Shown: positions 7,424 through 15,465, counted from the first letter of the stretch. The stretch: DNA of 32,707 nucleotides from an uncultured Eubacteriales bacterium (GCA_910586105.1 CAJUGU010000029.1:1-32707), one strand, 5' to 3'. The notes: a model not told the origin generated them from the sequence alone. Made by a program: numbers and translations.

Positions 7424-8164
7424 TCACCTCATTTCGATAACCTGTCTGTTTTTTAATGTAAGACTTACCTTCCCTCTGCGGATATGCACAGCGGACACCG
7501 ATGCGCGAAGCACTTCTGCATCCAACTCGCTCATCGGAACCATGCCGCCAAATCGCCTTTGCAGGCGTTCTGTTTCGTATTCGCTGGAATTAAGGCTTTC
7601 ATACTGCGCTGCGGCAATCTGCATGATGAGCCGGTTTGCCGCAGCCTCATCGACGGACTGCTGTTCCATCACAGCGGACAGCTTTTGCTGGATTTCTGCC
7701 ACCTGACCGCCCGCATCGCTCAGGGTCTGCTGCGGACGAATCCTTTCTGGATTTTCTGCCAGCTTATTTAGCAGTGCCAGAACCTGTGGCTCCGTGTCCG
7801 CGGTAACCGTTCCTTCGCACAAGCGATGCAGAACCTTTTGCACAGCAGTCTTAGGAACCGGGCATCGTTTCAGCCCGCGCTTTTCGTCAGCTCGATGAAA
7901 GGTTTCCTTTTCGATGACGGCAGGGAAGCCTTTTTCGCCGATGTACCTGCGATCTTCCAACATCCGCGCAACCATGTTTTTGTTCCACAGCTTGTCCGGC
8001 TGGTATGTAATCTGCTGCTTTTTCAGCATATCGGTAAGCTCTTTATAAGATGCCCCCAGCACATACCGGTCAAAAATCTCCTGCACCAATGCTGCTTCCG
8101 AAGCTGCGATCTCGATTTTTCCCATCGCCATTTGATAGCCGAAGGGGATTTTTCGATTACTCAT
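7424..8164 (-). CDS. recombinase-domain protein without catalytic domain
   Basis: A 246-residue protein that begins inside what is the second domain of large serine recombinases. KIPFGYQMAMGKIEI at the start and the VQEIFDRYVLGASYKELTDM and RRYIGEK segments match the recombinase DNA-binding domain. No resolvase catalytic domain precedes it and no four-cysteine zinc ribbon follows. The C-terminal half is a coiled coil rich in Gln and Glu, as in large recombinases. It is not a simple fragment of the gene upstream: its ATG overlaps that gene's stop (ATGA at 8161-8164) and a GGTGAGG site precedes it. It probably acts as a DNA-binding or coiled-coil partner of the full enzymes. That role is inferred. 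Confidence 0.8.
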   Translation of the reverse strand: MSNRKIPFGYQMAMGKIEIAASEAALVQEIFDRYVLGASYKELTDMLKKQQITYQPDKLWNKNMVARMLEDRRYIGEKGFPAVIEKETFHRADEKRGLKRCPVPKTAVQKVLHRLCEGTVTADTEPQVLALLNKLAENPERIRPQQTLSDAGGQVAEIQQKLSAVMEQQSVDEAAANRLIMQIAAAQYESLNSSEYETERLQRRFGGMVPMSELDAEVLRASVSAVHIRRGKVSLTLKNRQVIEMR

Positions 8165-9765
8165 ATCCTCACCGCCTTTTCCATGTTTTCCGTCAGTTCC
8201 AGACCGTTGAACAGTCGGAATCGTAACCTTTCACTGCTTTCTGCGACGATTTGTTCGACCAGTTCTGCGAACAAATCCTCATCGAATCTGTCCAGGAAAT
8301 CCGGACCGTTTTCGAGAATTTCGATCAGTTCCTTCGTTTGGCTGATTGCCTTATCTCCGTCAGCGTTCATCAACCGCTCCTTTTTCTGTTTTGCGGCGCG
8401 GAGTTTCTCTGCCAATCCGTTTGACTGTGATATAAAAAAGTCAGGATCAATGAGACCTTGCTGGTTCAGCTCGGTCAGCATCTGATTCTGACTGTTGATA
8501 TCGGATATTTGATTGTTCAGTTCCACAACGTCCATGCTCCACAGCATCCGGAGTCTGCGAACAGCGCGTAAATTCGTAAGCATTCGCGAGAGGATCGGCT
8601 GTCCCTGATGCTTCAGCTTGAAGTACAGCCGTGCAAATGCGTCCTGTATCTGCACTTCCGGAATGGGGTGTGCCTGACAGACTTCGGGGGACGTTTCGTG
8701 TGTCAGACATGACCAGTATGCCTTTTCGCGGCTTACTTTTCTGCGATGCACCCGTCCACAACAACTGCATTTGATGATTCTGCTGAATGGATGTCCGCTG
8801 GCAGATTTCTCACTGCCAAACTGATCTCCACGCTGTTTTGCAAGCACCTGCACCGCGTCGAACACTTCGCGGGAGAGGATCGGCGGATGGGTTTCCTTCG
8901 CATAGTATTGAGGAATTTCACCGCGATTACGGCGCTTCACAGGTGGGAATGTTTCAGCAGCGTAGTTTTTCTGCCATAGGGAATCCCCGATATACCGTTC
9001 ATTTCCAAGCACATAATCAATCGCCCGGTAACTCCACTTTTTCCCCTGGCTGGTGGGGATACCACGCTCATTCAGTACCTTAGCGATCGCGTTTTTACCC
9101 ATTCCCCGCAAGTAGCTTTGAAAGATTTCCTGCACTACAACCGCTTCTTTAGGCTCGATTTCGATTTTTTTGCCCTCCAGACGATACCCATATGGCATGG
9201 ATGAGGGGAGAAAAGTTCCGGCAGCCATGCGTTTCCGGCAGCCCCAGCGCAGGTTTCCGGAGATGGACTGGCTTTCCGCCTGTGCCATTGATGCGAACAT
9301 CGCGGTCATCATCTCGCCGGACAGTTTACCGGTGTCAATGTTTTCTTTCTCGAAGTATACGCTGATGCCCAGCAGTTTCAGTTCTCGGATGACTTCCAGG
9401 CATTCTTTCGCGTTGCGGGCGAAGCGGGAGATGGACTTTACAAGGATGCGGTCGATCTTTCCGCTTCGGCAGTCTGACAGGAGCCGCTGGAAATCATCGC
9501 GTTTGGCTGCTGATGTTCCCGAAATGCCCCTGTCTGCATAAATATCAACCATTTGCCAGTTTTCTTTACCGGAGATCAAGGCACTGTAGTAACGGTTTTG
9601 TGCATCGAAGGAGTTGATCTGATCGTCAGAGTCAGAGCTGACGCGGGCATATGCGGCTGCACGGAGTTTGATATCCTGCGGCTGTCCCGCGGCTTCGATC
9701 ACGATGATCTGCCGCCGGTTTTCTTCCAGCGCAAGCGTGCCTTCCATGAAATACTTTTCTGCCAT
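8161..9765 (-). CDS. large serine recombinase (second, divergent copy)
   Basis: A 534-residue recombinase from the ATG at 9765, chosen over an upstream ATG (9795) because AAAGGGGTGG lies 7 bases before it. The catalytic domain has nucleophile Ser43 (YARVSSDSDD), GISGTSAAKRDDF and SRFARN. The recombinase domain follows (PYGYRLEGKKIEIEPKEA onwards), then a zinc ribbon (CSCCG with later cysteines in SCLT and VCQAH) and a coiled-coil end. It differs clearly in sequence from the other large recombinase in the window, so this is not a recent duplication. It is the first of four recombinase-type genes in one operon. Confidence 0.93.
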   Translation of the reverse strand: MAEKYFMEGTLALEENRRQIIVIEAAGQPQDIKLRAAAYARVSSDSDDQINSFDAQNRYYSALISGKENWQMVDIYADRGISGTSAAKRDDFQRLLSDCRSGKIDRILVKSISRFARNAKECLEVIRELKLLGISVYFEKENIDTGKLSGEMMTAMFASMAQAESQSISGNLRWGCRKRMAAGTFLPSSMPYGYRLEGKKIEIEPKEAVVVQEIFQSYLRGMGKNAIAKVLNERGIPTSQGKKWSYRAIDYVLGNERYIGDSLWQKNYAAETFPPVKRRNRGEIPQYYAKETHPPILSREVFDAVQVLAKQRGDQFGSEKSASGHPFSRIIKCSCCGRVHRRKVSREKAYWSCLTHETSPEVCQAHPIPEVQIQDAFARLYFKLKHQGQPILSRMLTNLRAVRRLRMLWSMDVVELNNQISDINSQNQMLTELNQQGLIDPDFFISQSNGLAEKLRAAKQKKERLMNADGDKAISQTKELIEILENGPDFLDRFDEDLFAELVEQIVAESSERLRFRLFNGLELTENMEKAVRI

Positions 9766-9856
9766 GTGTATCCACCCCTTTCCAGCTTTATCCACGTTTT
9801 TGTTACGATTACAATATCACACTTTCACCCAAAAAGCTACTGAAATTTGAATGTTT

Positions 9857-10009
9857 TCAGAAAGAAATTATGATATCCGCGCCATACTGAACCGCGAGCT
9901 GCGCGGCAATTTTTTGCGCTTCTGCCTTGCTGCAAATGCCACGCTTCCAAAGGTCACGAAGCAAATTGATCATACCACAATAATCAATATTTGCATTCCG
10001 AACAGTCAT
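9857..10009 (-). CDS. small SHOCT-like protein of the recombinase module
   Basis: A 50-residue protein from the ATG at 10009, which has a GGAGG site 6 bases upstream. The longer frame back to 10069 has no such site. The core reads LLRDLWKRGICSKAEAQKIA, the pattern of short SHOCT-like helices (a leucine helix, glycine, then a second helix). It lies about 90 bases before the first large recombinase gene on the same strand. Its function is unknown; tiny proteins of this type are often carried next to recombinases in clostridial elements. Confidence 0.55.
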   Translation of the reverse strand: MTVRNANIDYCGMINLLRDLWKRGICSKAEAQKIAAQLAVQYGADIIISF

Positions 10010-10224
10010 AATCCACCTCCAAATCCTCCGCCTATCGCGTCTTTTTGCCTTTTGCACTTGATACCACAAAAGCGGAGACCACTGCCTGTTTGCTTTGGAT
10101 CACCCATTTCTGCAAACAAGTGATCTCCGTTGCTTCTGATATCAAGATTTACGATCGTATTTGACACTACTTCCCCGACCGTGAGGGCGATGCTTCTGGA
10201 CAGCGGCTGGCTCCACCGCTTCAC
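10006..10224 (-). CDS. possible small ORF, unknown function
   Basis: A 72-codon frame starting at a GTG with GGGGGAG 8 bases upstream. Its stop overlaps the start of the SHOCT-like gene (ATGA at 10006-10009). Its GTG overlaps the stop of another short frame (10221-10325, 34 codons, starting GTG TAT CGC), so the arrangement looks like coupled translation. The middle (SIALTVGEVVSNTIVNLDI) looks protein-like; the glycine-rich end is partly the ribosome binding site of the next gene read as codons. No family recognised. It may be a decayed gene instead. Confidence 0.3.
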   Translation of the reverse strand: MKRWSQPLSRSIALTVGEVVSNTIVNLDIRSNGDHLFAEMGDPKQTGSGLRFCGIKCKRQKDAIGGGFGGGL

Positions 10225-10225
10225 G

Positions 10226-10551
10226 GGAGTCTCTCCCCCGGCAGGATCTCTGTCGGCCGCCCTCCTGCCTTTCGGCGGGACTGGACGGGAGTATCATTAT
10301 CCTTGACGCTGTCATTGCGATACACCAGCCGCCACAGCTGGCTTCATGGACGGATGGACCCGCTTGCACCTTATCATTGGCCGTCATTCAATAAAAGCTG
10401 GCAGGGCGGCTAAACCAAACAAAACAGAAAGAGTGACTTCGTTTCCAGCCCTTGCTTTTACAGATGGTCTTCGCGCATCCTCCAACGTCGCTGCCCCTCA
10501 CAGGGCACGTCAGGAACGTATCCAGAACATCGGTTGTTAAATTATCAAGGT
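10226..10551. other. gene-poor stretch with short frames and hairpins
   Basis: No convincing long gene. On the - strand a 34-codon frame (10325-10221) and a frame beginning MTANDKV at 10387 look coding-like in turn, as if one small gene had been split by a frameshift near 10345. Nearer the sigma-like gene, a stem GCCC-TGTGA-GGGGC (about 10499-10512) and a GGAGGATG box (about 10474-10481) are present. The latter opens only a 5-codon frame. This may be an untranslated leader or a decayed region. Confidence 0.4.
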
Positions 10552-11130
10552 TCAGATGAAAGGTCGCTTCTTTTTACCTTTCACTTTGTATTGCTGACTT
10601 TTTTCGAATTCAACAACCAACTTTTTCAAATTTTTCAGAATCTTTTTCTTACGCTTATGTATACCTTGCTGCGTTATCCCAAGCTCTTCAGCTAATTCGT
10701 TCTCCGAACAGGTGTTTTCCGCAAAATACAGCTTGTACAGCAGATAATTGTCATCAGCGCTGAGTTCTGACATCGCAGCCCGCAACGTATGGCATCGAAG
10801 CTTCGTCACAACCAGCTCTTCCAAATCGCTTGAGTCGCTGAGTACATCCTCACCATTTCTCGACTCAGAAATATCATCACTGTAAAGCGAAAGTGTCTGG
10901 ATACCCACCTCGCAGCGGCGCAAATAATCACTGTGATTTTTCTCACTGAGCCATTTTCGGAACTGCTGCTCGTTTGTTTCAATGACAAGGTCGTCCATAA
11001 CAATGAAATAGCGGCCTTTGGCTTCTGGCGAATTGACAAAATCGTAAAATTCCCGCCCCGTCATTTCGACCCAGTAGCTCTCTGCTCCTTCCGTATGCGG
11101 AAGGCTTTTTCTAAAATATCGCGTTGCCAT
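10552..11130 (-). CDS. sigma-70 region 4-like protein
   Basis: A 192-residue protein. The C-terminal part (about 110-170) reads like sigma region 4: a helix LSADDNYLLYKLYF, then a helix-turn-helix ENELAEELGITQQGIHKRKK and a basic tail. The N-terminal half has no clear region 2, so it is not a normal ECF sigma factor. It resembles the sigma-like regulators encoded on clostridial mobile elements. A GGAGG site lies 8 bases before the ATG. It is the first gene upstream of the recombinase module on the same strand and may regulate it, which is inference. The very lysine-rich C-terminus (KVKGKKKRPFI) suggests nucleic-acid contact. Confidence 0.75.
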   Translation of the reverse strand: MATRYFRKSLPHTEGAESYWVEMTGREFYDFVNSPEAKGRYFIVMDDLVIETNEQQFRKWLSEKNHSDYLRRCEVGIQTLSLYSDDISESRNGEDVLSDSSDLEELVVTKLRCHTLRAAMSELSADDNYLLYKLYFAENTCSENELAEELGITQQGIHKRKKKILKNLKKLVVEFEKSQQYKVKGKKKRPFI

Positions 11131-11661
11131 GCGGCAATCCTCCGTTTCCTCTAAAATCTGATTTGGTCATGATTTCAGAAGCGGAGGGGAGCGGCACCGT
11201 GGATAGCGCCTATGTGTTGAAAGGATATTCGCAGAATATAATAAAAAACCTGTAACTTGATTCAGAACGAAAAAAGGTGTACTAAGGCAATATATCACCT
11301 TAGCACACCAGTAGAGCTGTTTTTTCTTCACTATCAGCTCGTACATGCAGCAGACTGCCATAATGGATAAAATCATCGAAAATGGCAGGCGCGTGTTTGA
11401 GCTGATAGACATTCGCTACATCAGGAAACCTGACCATGGTTTCCTGAACTTACATATATTCACAAAAAAGCCCCCTTTTCAGCATAAAAGGGGGCTTTAT
11501 GTTCGCAAAAGTAGCCCTTTCACAATGCCGTTTTTTTATATGGCAGAAAGGGCATTATAATTCGGAGATGCTTTAATAGAGCAAAAATTCAAACACTATT
11601 GGAACATTCCTGAATCGAAAAATGAACGATATAATAAACAGAGAAAGGGGATGACCTGTCA
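11131..11661. other. 531-base intergenic region with several hairpins
   Basis: No gene supported. It separates the - strand sigma-like gene from the + strand regulator. It holds three successive hairpins: 11421-11447 (10-bp perfect stem), 11467-11498 and 11514-11553 (GCCCTTTC with GAAAGGGC, with an inner TGCC/GGCA pair). Two short overlapping frames (- 11167-11412 and + 11345-11560) lack binding sites and family features. A TATAAT box at about 11629-11634 upstream of the + regulator is a possible -10 element, without a good -35. Confidence 0.5.
11467..11498 (-). terminator. bidirectional intrinsic terminator
   Basis: A perfect 13-bp stem (AAAGCCCCCTTTT, 11467-11479, with 11486-11498) has a 6-base loop. 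On the - strand the stem runs into CTTTTTTG; on the + strand into CTTTATG. No annotated gene ends just upstream on either strand, so it may end an unannotated transcript. Confidence 0.7.
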
Positions 11662-12009
11662 GTGCCAGCTCAACATGATCCCACACTGCTTCAAATAGGT
11701 CGAATCATTCGAAAAATACGTGAAGATCAAGGTCTATCCCGCGAATCTGTTGCGGACGCTGCAGAAATTGGCCTGCGCCATCTGGCCGCAATTGAGCTTG
11801 AAGAAAAGAATGCGAGTATTTATACCTTGTATCGTATCATACATGCACTCGGTATTTCAGCTGATCAGGTATTTTATCCTGAGTTATATGAAGACGATAG
11901 TCCGTTAACCCACACGATTCGCTTGCTTACCAACTGTTCGCCCACGCAAGTACGGCTTGTTGATGGTTTTATCAGGCTATTGCTTGATCAGGAGGAATCC
12001 GCACAGTGA
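11662..12009 (+). CDS. Xre-family helix-turn-helix regulator
   Basis: A 115-residue protein with a lambda-repressor-type domain at residues about 12-70: IGRIIRKIREDQGLSRESVA, a recognition helix around GLRHLAAIE, and ASIYTLYRIIHALGIS. The C-terminal part is short and may mediate dimerisation. Translation starts at GTG (11662), with GAAAGGGG 11 bases upstream. It converges with, and overlaps by 22 bases, the second Xre-type gene on the other strand. It probably represses a promoter of the element. Target unknown. Confidence 0.85.
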   Translation: MPAQHDPTLLQIGRIIRKIREDQGLSRESVADAAEIGLRHLAAIELEEKNASIYTLYRIIHALGISADQVFYPELYEDDSPLTHTIRLLTNCSPTQVRLVDGFIRLLLDQEESAQ

Positions 12010-12356
12010 TTATCACGCTCTCTGAACAGGAGATACTGGTTGATGTCTTCCAGCAAGTTCGTTACCAGTTCCTGCTCTGATCCACTTAAATTTGAGCATA
12101 AGATATCCATTTGAAGCGCTCCAAATAGCAATCTGTCAATTGAAACCTGAAAAACATTGGCAATCCGCAAACACACGGAAAGCCCCGGTTTTGCTTTTCC
12201 GTTCTCAATCAGGGATATCTGTTTTTGATCCAGCCCCAGCCGCTCAGCGAGCTGTGCCTGCGTCATCCGATATCGCTTTCGAAGCTGACAAATATTATGC
12301 CCCACCAGGGGATAAAGTTTGTCCGGAAATATGTATTCTTCCTTATACATCATCAT
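11988..12356 (-). CDS. Xre-family helix-turn-helix regulator
   Basis: A 122-residue protein. The Xre domain covers about residues 18-76: ICQLRKRYRMTQAQLAERLG, then QKQISLIENGKAKPGL with the recognition helix, then the third and fourth helices ending in SIDRLLFG. The tail is acidic. Three ATGs stand in a row at the start (12356, 12353, 12350) after a weak AGAAGA site, so the exact start is uncertain. It ends inside the end of the convergent regulator gene. The domain is clear; the target is unknown. Confidence 0.87.
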   Translation of the reverse strand: MMMYKEEYIFPDKLYPLVGHNICQLRKRYRMTQAQLAERLGLDQKQISLIENGKAKPGLSVCLRIANVFQVSIDRLLFGALQMDILCSNLSGSEQELVTNLLEDINQYLLFRERDNHCADSS

Positions 12357-12486
12357 ATCTTCTATAAAATATTCTATCGTAAGATACCCGTTTTGAAAAC
12401 AACAGAATTGGAATTTTTTATGGCAAAAAACGCATATTTTTAAAATTTCAAAGGTATTTTCATTGCAATCGCTATCTGAACCAATG

Positions 12487-12519
12487 CAGCCCGGGACGGT
12501 GGTTTACCATTCCGGGCTG
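12487..12519 (-). terminator. GC-rich hairpin after the sucrose operon
   Basis: CAGCCCGG (12487-12494) pairs with CCGGGCTG (12512-12519), with an inner TGG/ACCA pairing. It lies 58 bases beyond the stop of the MBL-fold gene. No proper T run follows on either strand, so its terminator role is only likely. Confidence 0.4.
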
Positions 12520-12576
12520 TATTTGCGCTGTTCGTAACAGCAGAAATAAATATGTGCTGAAAAAACGGCTCCGAAA

Positions 12577-13410
12577 TCAGAATTCCACTTCCATACCGTC
12601 GTAAGCAACAAGGATACCGCGTTCATTGCCCCATGCAGTCAGCTGGTCATGAGTCATCTCACCATTATGGCTGAAATGGTTGACGACCTTTACCGTATTG
12701 CCGTCCATACAGCCTGAATCCGTCAACTTTTGGAACATAACTTCGGTATCCGGCAAACCCATATGGTACCATTCCGAGCTTTTCATCCCCATAGTTGCAT
12801 CCAGACTGACCAGATCGAACTTCTCTTTTTTCAAAAGCGTCCATGCTTCTGCGCTCAGCCGGATACCCGTATCATGGCCGTAGAATATGGTTTTTCCGTC
12901 TTTTTTGCAGATATAAACAAGACATTCCTCCCGCTTATCGTGATCTGCCGGAACAGCAATAATATCCCAATTGCCCGATTGAATATGATCCCCGCTGTGT
13001 GTGACATGGAAGTGGACTGCATCGTCGATCGGATGCGGTTTAAAACGGTCGATCAGGATGTGATCGTAGAATGCCTTTTCAGCTGCGGCATTGCCATAGA
13101 CATCCAGAACGCCTTCCGCACCGTGTCCAAAATGCTCATGGCGATGAATCAGATCCGTAGGGAACCAGTGATCCATATGGCTGTGTGTTACCAACAGGGT
13201 ATGGATATTTCCCAGATTTAAACCGTATTGGAGCGCATGGCAATAAGTGTCTGGCGGGAAGTCAATGAGCAGGCTGTCGTCCAGCAGCGCCTGTGTCCGG
13301 GTGCGAAGGTTATGGCCTCCGGCTTTTCGTGCGTGCGTGCAGATCGGGCAGGAGCAGAACAGTCCCGGCCAGCCCTCCGCAGCGGCAGTACCCATATACA
13401 AAATTTTCAT
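12577..13410 (-). CDS. MBL-fold metallohydrolase, PhnP-like
   Basis: A 277-residue protein from the ATG at 13410, preceded by AAAAGGAG. The ATG overlaps the stop of the amylosucrase gene (ATGA at 13407-13410). It has the metallo-beta-lactamase signature THSHMDHW (His76, His78, Asp80, His81), with later metal ligands in HSGDH, HDTG and NHFSHNG. It also has a cysteine cluster CSCPIC (19, 21, 24) followed by GGHNLRTRTQ. That combination is typical of the PhnP/PqqB-like branch, whose known member PhnP opens cyclic phosphodiesters of phosphoribose. Here it sits in a sugar operon rather than a phosphonate operon, so it probably acts on another phosphoester. The substrate is unknown. Confidence 0.85.
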   Translation of the reverse strand: MKILYMGTAAAEGWPGLFCSCPICTHARKAGGHNLRTRTQALLDDSLLIDFPPDTYCHALQYGLNLGNIHTLLVTHSHMDHWFPTDLIHRHEHFGHGAEGVLDVYGNAAAEKAFYDHILIDRFKPHPIDDAVHFHVTHSGDHIQSGNWDIIAVPADHDKREECLVYICKKDGKTIFYGHDTGIRLSAEAWTLLKKEKFDLVSLDATMGMKSSEWYHMGLPDTEVMFQKLTDSGCMDGNTVKVVNHFSHNGEMTHDQLTAWGNERGILVAYDGMEVEF

Positions 13411-15212
13411 GAGAACGCTCCTTTTCCACTTTCTTCTTTCAACATCCATGCAAAGCCGTAGGGATACAGCCTGACCGTTTTTGCCCGCTCGTAGTGTTTT
13501 TCATATATCAGTTCGGTATAGCTTCCATCAAGACCAATGCCGGCATCTATAAAATATGGGCTAAAATTAAACAAACACACCAATTCGCGCGAACTTTTCC
13601 GGCGATGAAGCGCCAAAACATGCGGGGTTCCGCTGTTTTGGACCCAAACGTCTGCATCTGCATCAAAGCAGGGTTCCCCTGCGCGTAATTGTATCAGTTT
13701 CTTCAGGCCCTGAAACTGCCTGCCCTGCCGCGTAGATGTATCGTTTCGCAGTTCGGCAAGCTCCCACTGGAAATTTCCACGATGAAGATAACGGCTGTCG
13801 TCCCTTTTTTCCGGAACCGCATGGTAAGAATAATCGTTGAGCTGACCAATTTCGTCCCCGCTGTAAAGGATCGGAATACCGCTTTGCGAAAGCATCCATG
13901 CGTGGAGCATCAGATCACAGGCAACCGACCGTTCCAATTTTTCCGCGTTATTTTCGTAAACCGCCGCTTCTACGCCGCACAGGGATGCTGCTGTACCGCA
14001 CAAACGCGCATCGCCAAGGCGTGGGGCATCGTTATACAATTCGCCCCTGCCGCTGTGCTCTGGCAGCTTGCCGGTGAAATAATCATTTAAAAACTTTTTA
14101 TGCGCAGTTTCCTCTATCTGGAAACGTGCTTTCAGCCAGCTGTAATCCAATCCCCAGCCGATATCATCATGGCACCGGAGATAGTTCAAAAAGAGGAATT
14201 CTTTGGGCAAAGTGCATACCGTCTCCATCTGCCGTTTCAGAAGGGATACATCCCGGACTGCCAGCGTGTGCCATGTCGTTGCCATTGTCGTTACATTGTA
14301 AAGCATATGGCATTCCGGTTTCTCCGCAGTGCCAAAGTAAGGGACAACCTTTTCAGGTTCCATGACAACTTCTCCGAGCAGAAGCACACCCGGACAGACG
14401 ATTTCGCACACCATCCGCAGTATGCGTGACAAGGTATGGACCTGCGGCAGATTCCGGCAGCTGGTCCCGATTTCCTTCCAGATATACGGAACGGCATCCA
14501 GACGGATCACGTCAATCCCCCGATTCGTCAGGTACAGCAGGTTTTCTGCCATATCATTCAGCACCATCGGATTTGCATAGTTCAAATCCCACTGATATGG
14601 ATAAAAATTTGTCATCACGATCTGCCCGTTATCCAGCTGGGTAAAACTTCCCGGCGCAGTCGTCGGAAATACCTGAGGGATTGTCTGTTCAAATGCACGG
14701 GGAATTTCCCAACTGTCATAGAAGAAATACCGTTCCCGATATCCCGGTTCCCCACGCTTTGCCTTTTTCGCCCACTCATGATCCTCGCTGGTATGGTTCA
14801 TTACAAAGTCAAGGCACAGACAGACGCCGCTGTCCCGGCAGGCATCCGCCAAACGTTCCAGATCGTCCATCGTCCCCAGCTCTGGCTGGACTGAACGGAA
14901 GTCTGAAACCGCATATCCGCCATCGCTGCGCCCTTTCGGGCTTTTCAGCAGGGGCATTAAATGAAGGTAGTTTACGCCGCATTCCTGTAAATACGGCAAT
15001 TTTTCCCTCGCTGCGTTCAACGTTCCCGCAAACGCATCTACATACAGCATCATCCCCAGCATGTCCCGGCGGAGGTACCAGCCAGGTTCCGCTTCGCGCC
15101 TTTCATCCTGGCGCTTCAGCGGCTCCTTGCGTGCATCCCAGCAGCGGCGCAGCATATTACAAAGTATGTGAACGCATTCATATCGCCATGGTAAAGTTCG
15201 CAGTAGAGCCAT
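13407..15212 (-). CDS. amylosucrase (GH13), main part; N-terminus in another frame
   Basis: This frame holds the catalytic (beta/alpha)8 barrel and C-terminal domain of an amylosucrase, which splits sucrose, builds an alpha-1,4-glucan from the glucose and releases fructose. Amylosucrase-specific stretches are present: YVDAFAGTL, YLHLMPLLKSPKGRSDGGYA, DFVMNHTSEDHEWAKKA and FYPYQWDLNYANP. Numbered in this 601-residue frame, the catalytic residues are Asp239 (IRLDAVPYIWK), Glu281 (LLGEVV) and Asp349 (CHDDIGW). The first 20 or so codons of this frame are not amylosucrase-like: the genuine N-terminal helices lie in an overlapping frame upstream (see the N-terminal fragment entry). The gene therefore carries an apparent -1 frameshift near 15150-15170. 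Undisturbed, start 15364 would give about 650 residues, normal for the family. If real, the shift should inactivate the gene; a sequencing error is the alternative. Confidence 0.85.
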   Translation of the reverse strand: MALLRTLPWRYECVHILCNMLRRCWDARKEPLKRQDERREAEPGWYLRRDMLGMMLYVDAFAGTLNAAREKLPYLQECGVNYLHLMPLLKSPKGRSDGGYAVSDFRSVQPELGTMDDLERLADACRDSGVCLCLDFVMNHTSEDHEWAKKAKRGEPGYRERYFFYDSWEIPRAFEQTIPQVFPTTAPGSFTQLDNGQIVMTNFYPYQWDLNYANPMVLNDMAENLLYLTNRGIDVIRLDAVPYIWKEIGTSCRNLPQVHTLSRILRMVCEIVCPGVLLLGEVVMEPEKVVPYFGTAEKPECHMLYNVTTMATTWHTLAVRDVSLLKRQMETVCTLPKEFLFLNYLRCHDDIGWGLDYSWLKARFQIEETAHKKFLNDYFTGKLPEHSGRGELYNDAPRLGDARLCGTAASLCGVEAAVYENNAEKLERSVACDLMLHAWMLSQSGIPILYSGDEIGQLNDYSYHAVPEKRDDSRYLHRGNFQWELAELRNDTSTRQGRQFQGLKKLIQLRAGEPCFDADADVWVQNSGTPHVLALHRRKSSRELVCLFNFSPYFIDAGIGLDGSYTELIYEKHYERAKTVRLYPYGFAWMLKEESGKGAFS

Positions 15213-15364
15213 TTCAACTCATCATACCGGGATTCCAGGCGCAGCTCAAATTTGCATGGGTCAGCCGTTGCAGCAAACGCTTTCGATCCTCTGCTTTTCC
15301 CCTTTTGCTGCGCAGCCTTTTCTGCTTTATGTACCGGATTTGTCCCTTTTCCTGAGCTGTTCAT
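15116..15364 (-). pseudogene. N-terminal fragment of the frameshifted amylosucrase
   Basis: From the ATG at 15364, which has a perfect GGAGG site 9 bases upstream, this frame encodes a Lys/Ser-rich leader and then a helical stretch (FELRLESRYDELKWLYCELY) typical of the amylosucrase N-terminal helical domain. It then runs out of phase at about AFTYFV and stops at 15116. The other frame picks up the expected continuation (MLRRCWDARKEPL, then EPGWYLRRDMLG). One missing base between about 15150 and 15170 would explain it. No slippery heptamer suited to programmed frameshifting is visible there. Confidence 0.7.
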
Positions 15365-15392
15365 ACGCAGCATCCTCCTCTCGTTCCTGTAT

Positions 15393-15438
15393 AAAACGGG
15401 GCTGCGCCGTTTTTGGGGGCAGTCCGCAGCCCCATTTT
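15393..15438 (-). terminator. hairpin terminator/attenuator between PTS gene and amylosucrase
   Basis: A 14-bp stem (AAAACGGGGCTGCG, 15393-15406, with 15425-15438, one mismatch) is followed on the - strand by TTTTAT. It lies in the 101-base gap between the PTS gene and the amylosucrase start. It would reduce or regulate expression of the downstream pair. Confidence 0.7.
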
Positions 15439-15465
15439 GCTGATATGGGTCAACACTGTTCAAAA

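Noticed and set aside
11167..11560. Small frames in the intergenic region (- 81 codons, + 71 codons)
   Set aside because: They run through strong hairpins, lack binding sites and look random in composition.
15116..15212. Programmed -1 ribosomal frameshifting in the amylosucrase gene
   Set aside because: No slippery heptamer is in phase and no obvious downstream stimulator was seen; a lost base or read error is simpler.
13689..15355. Several + strand frames opposite the amylosucrase
   Set aside because: Shadows of the real gene: no binding sites or motifs.
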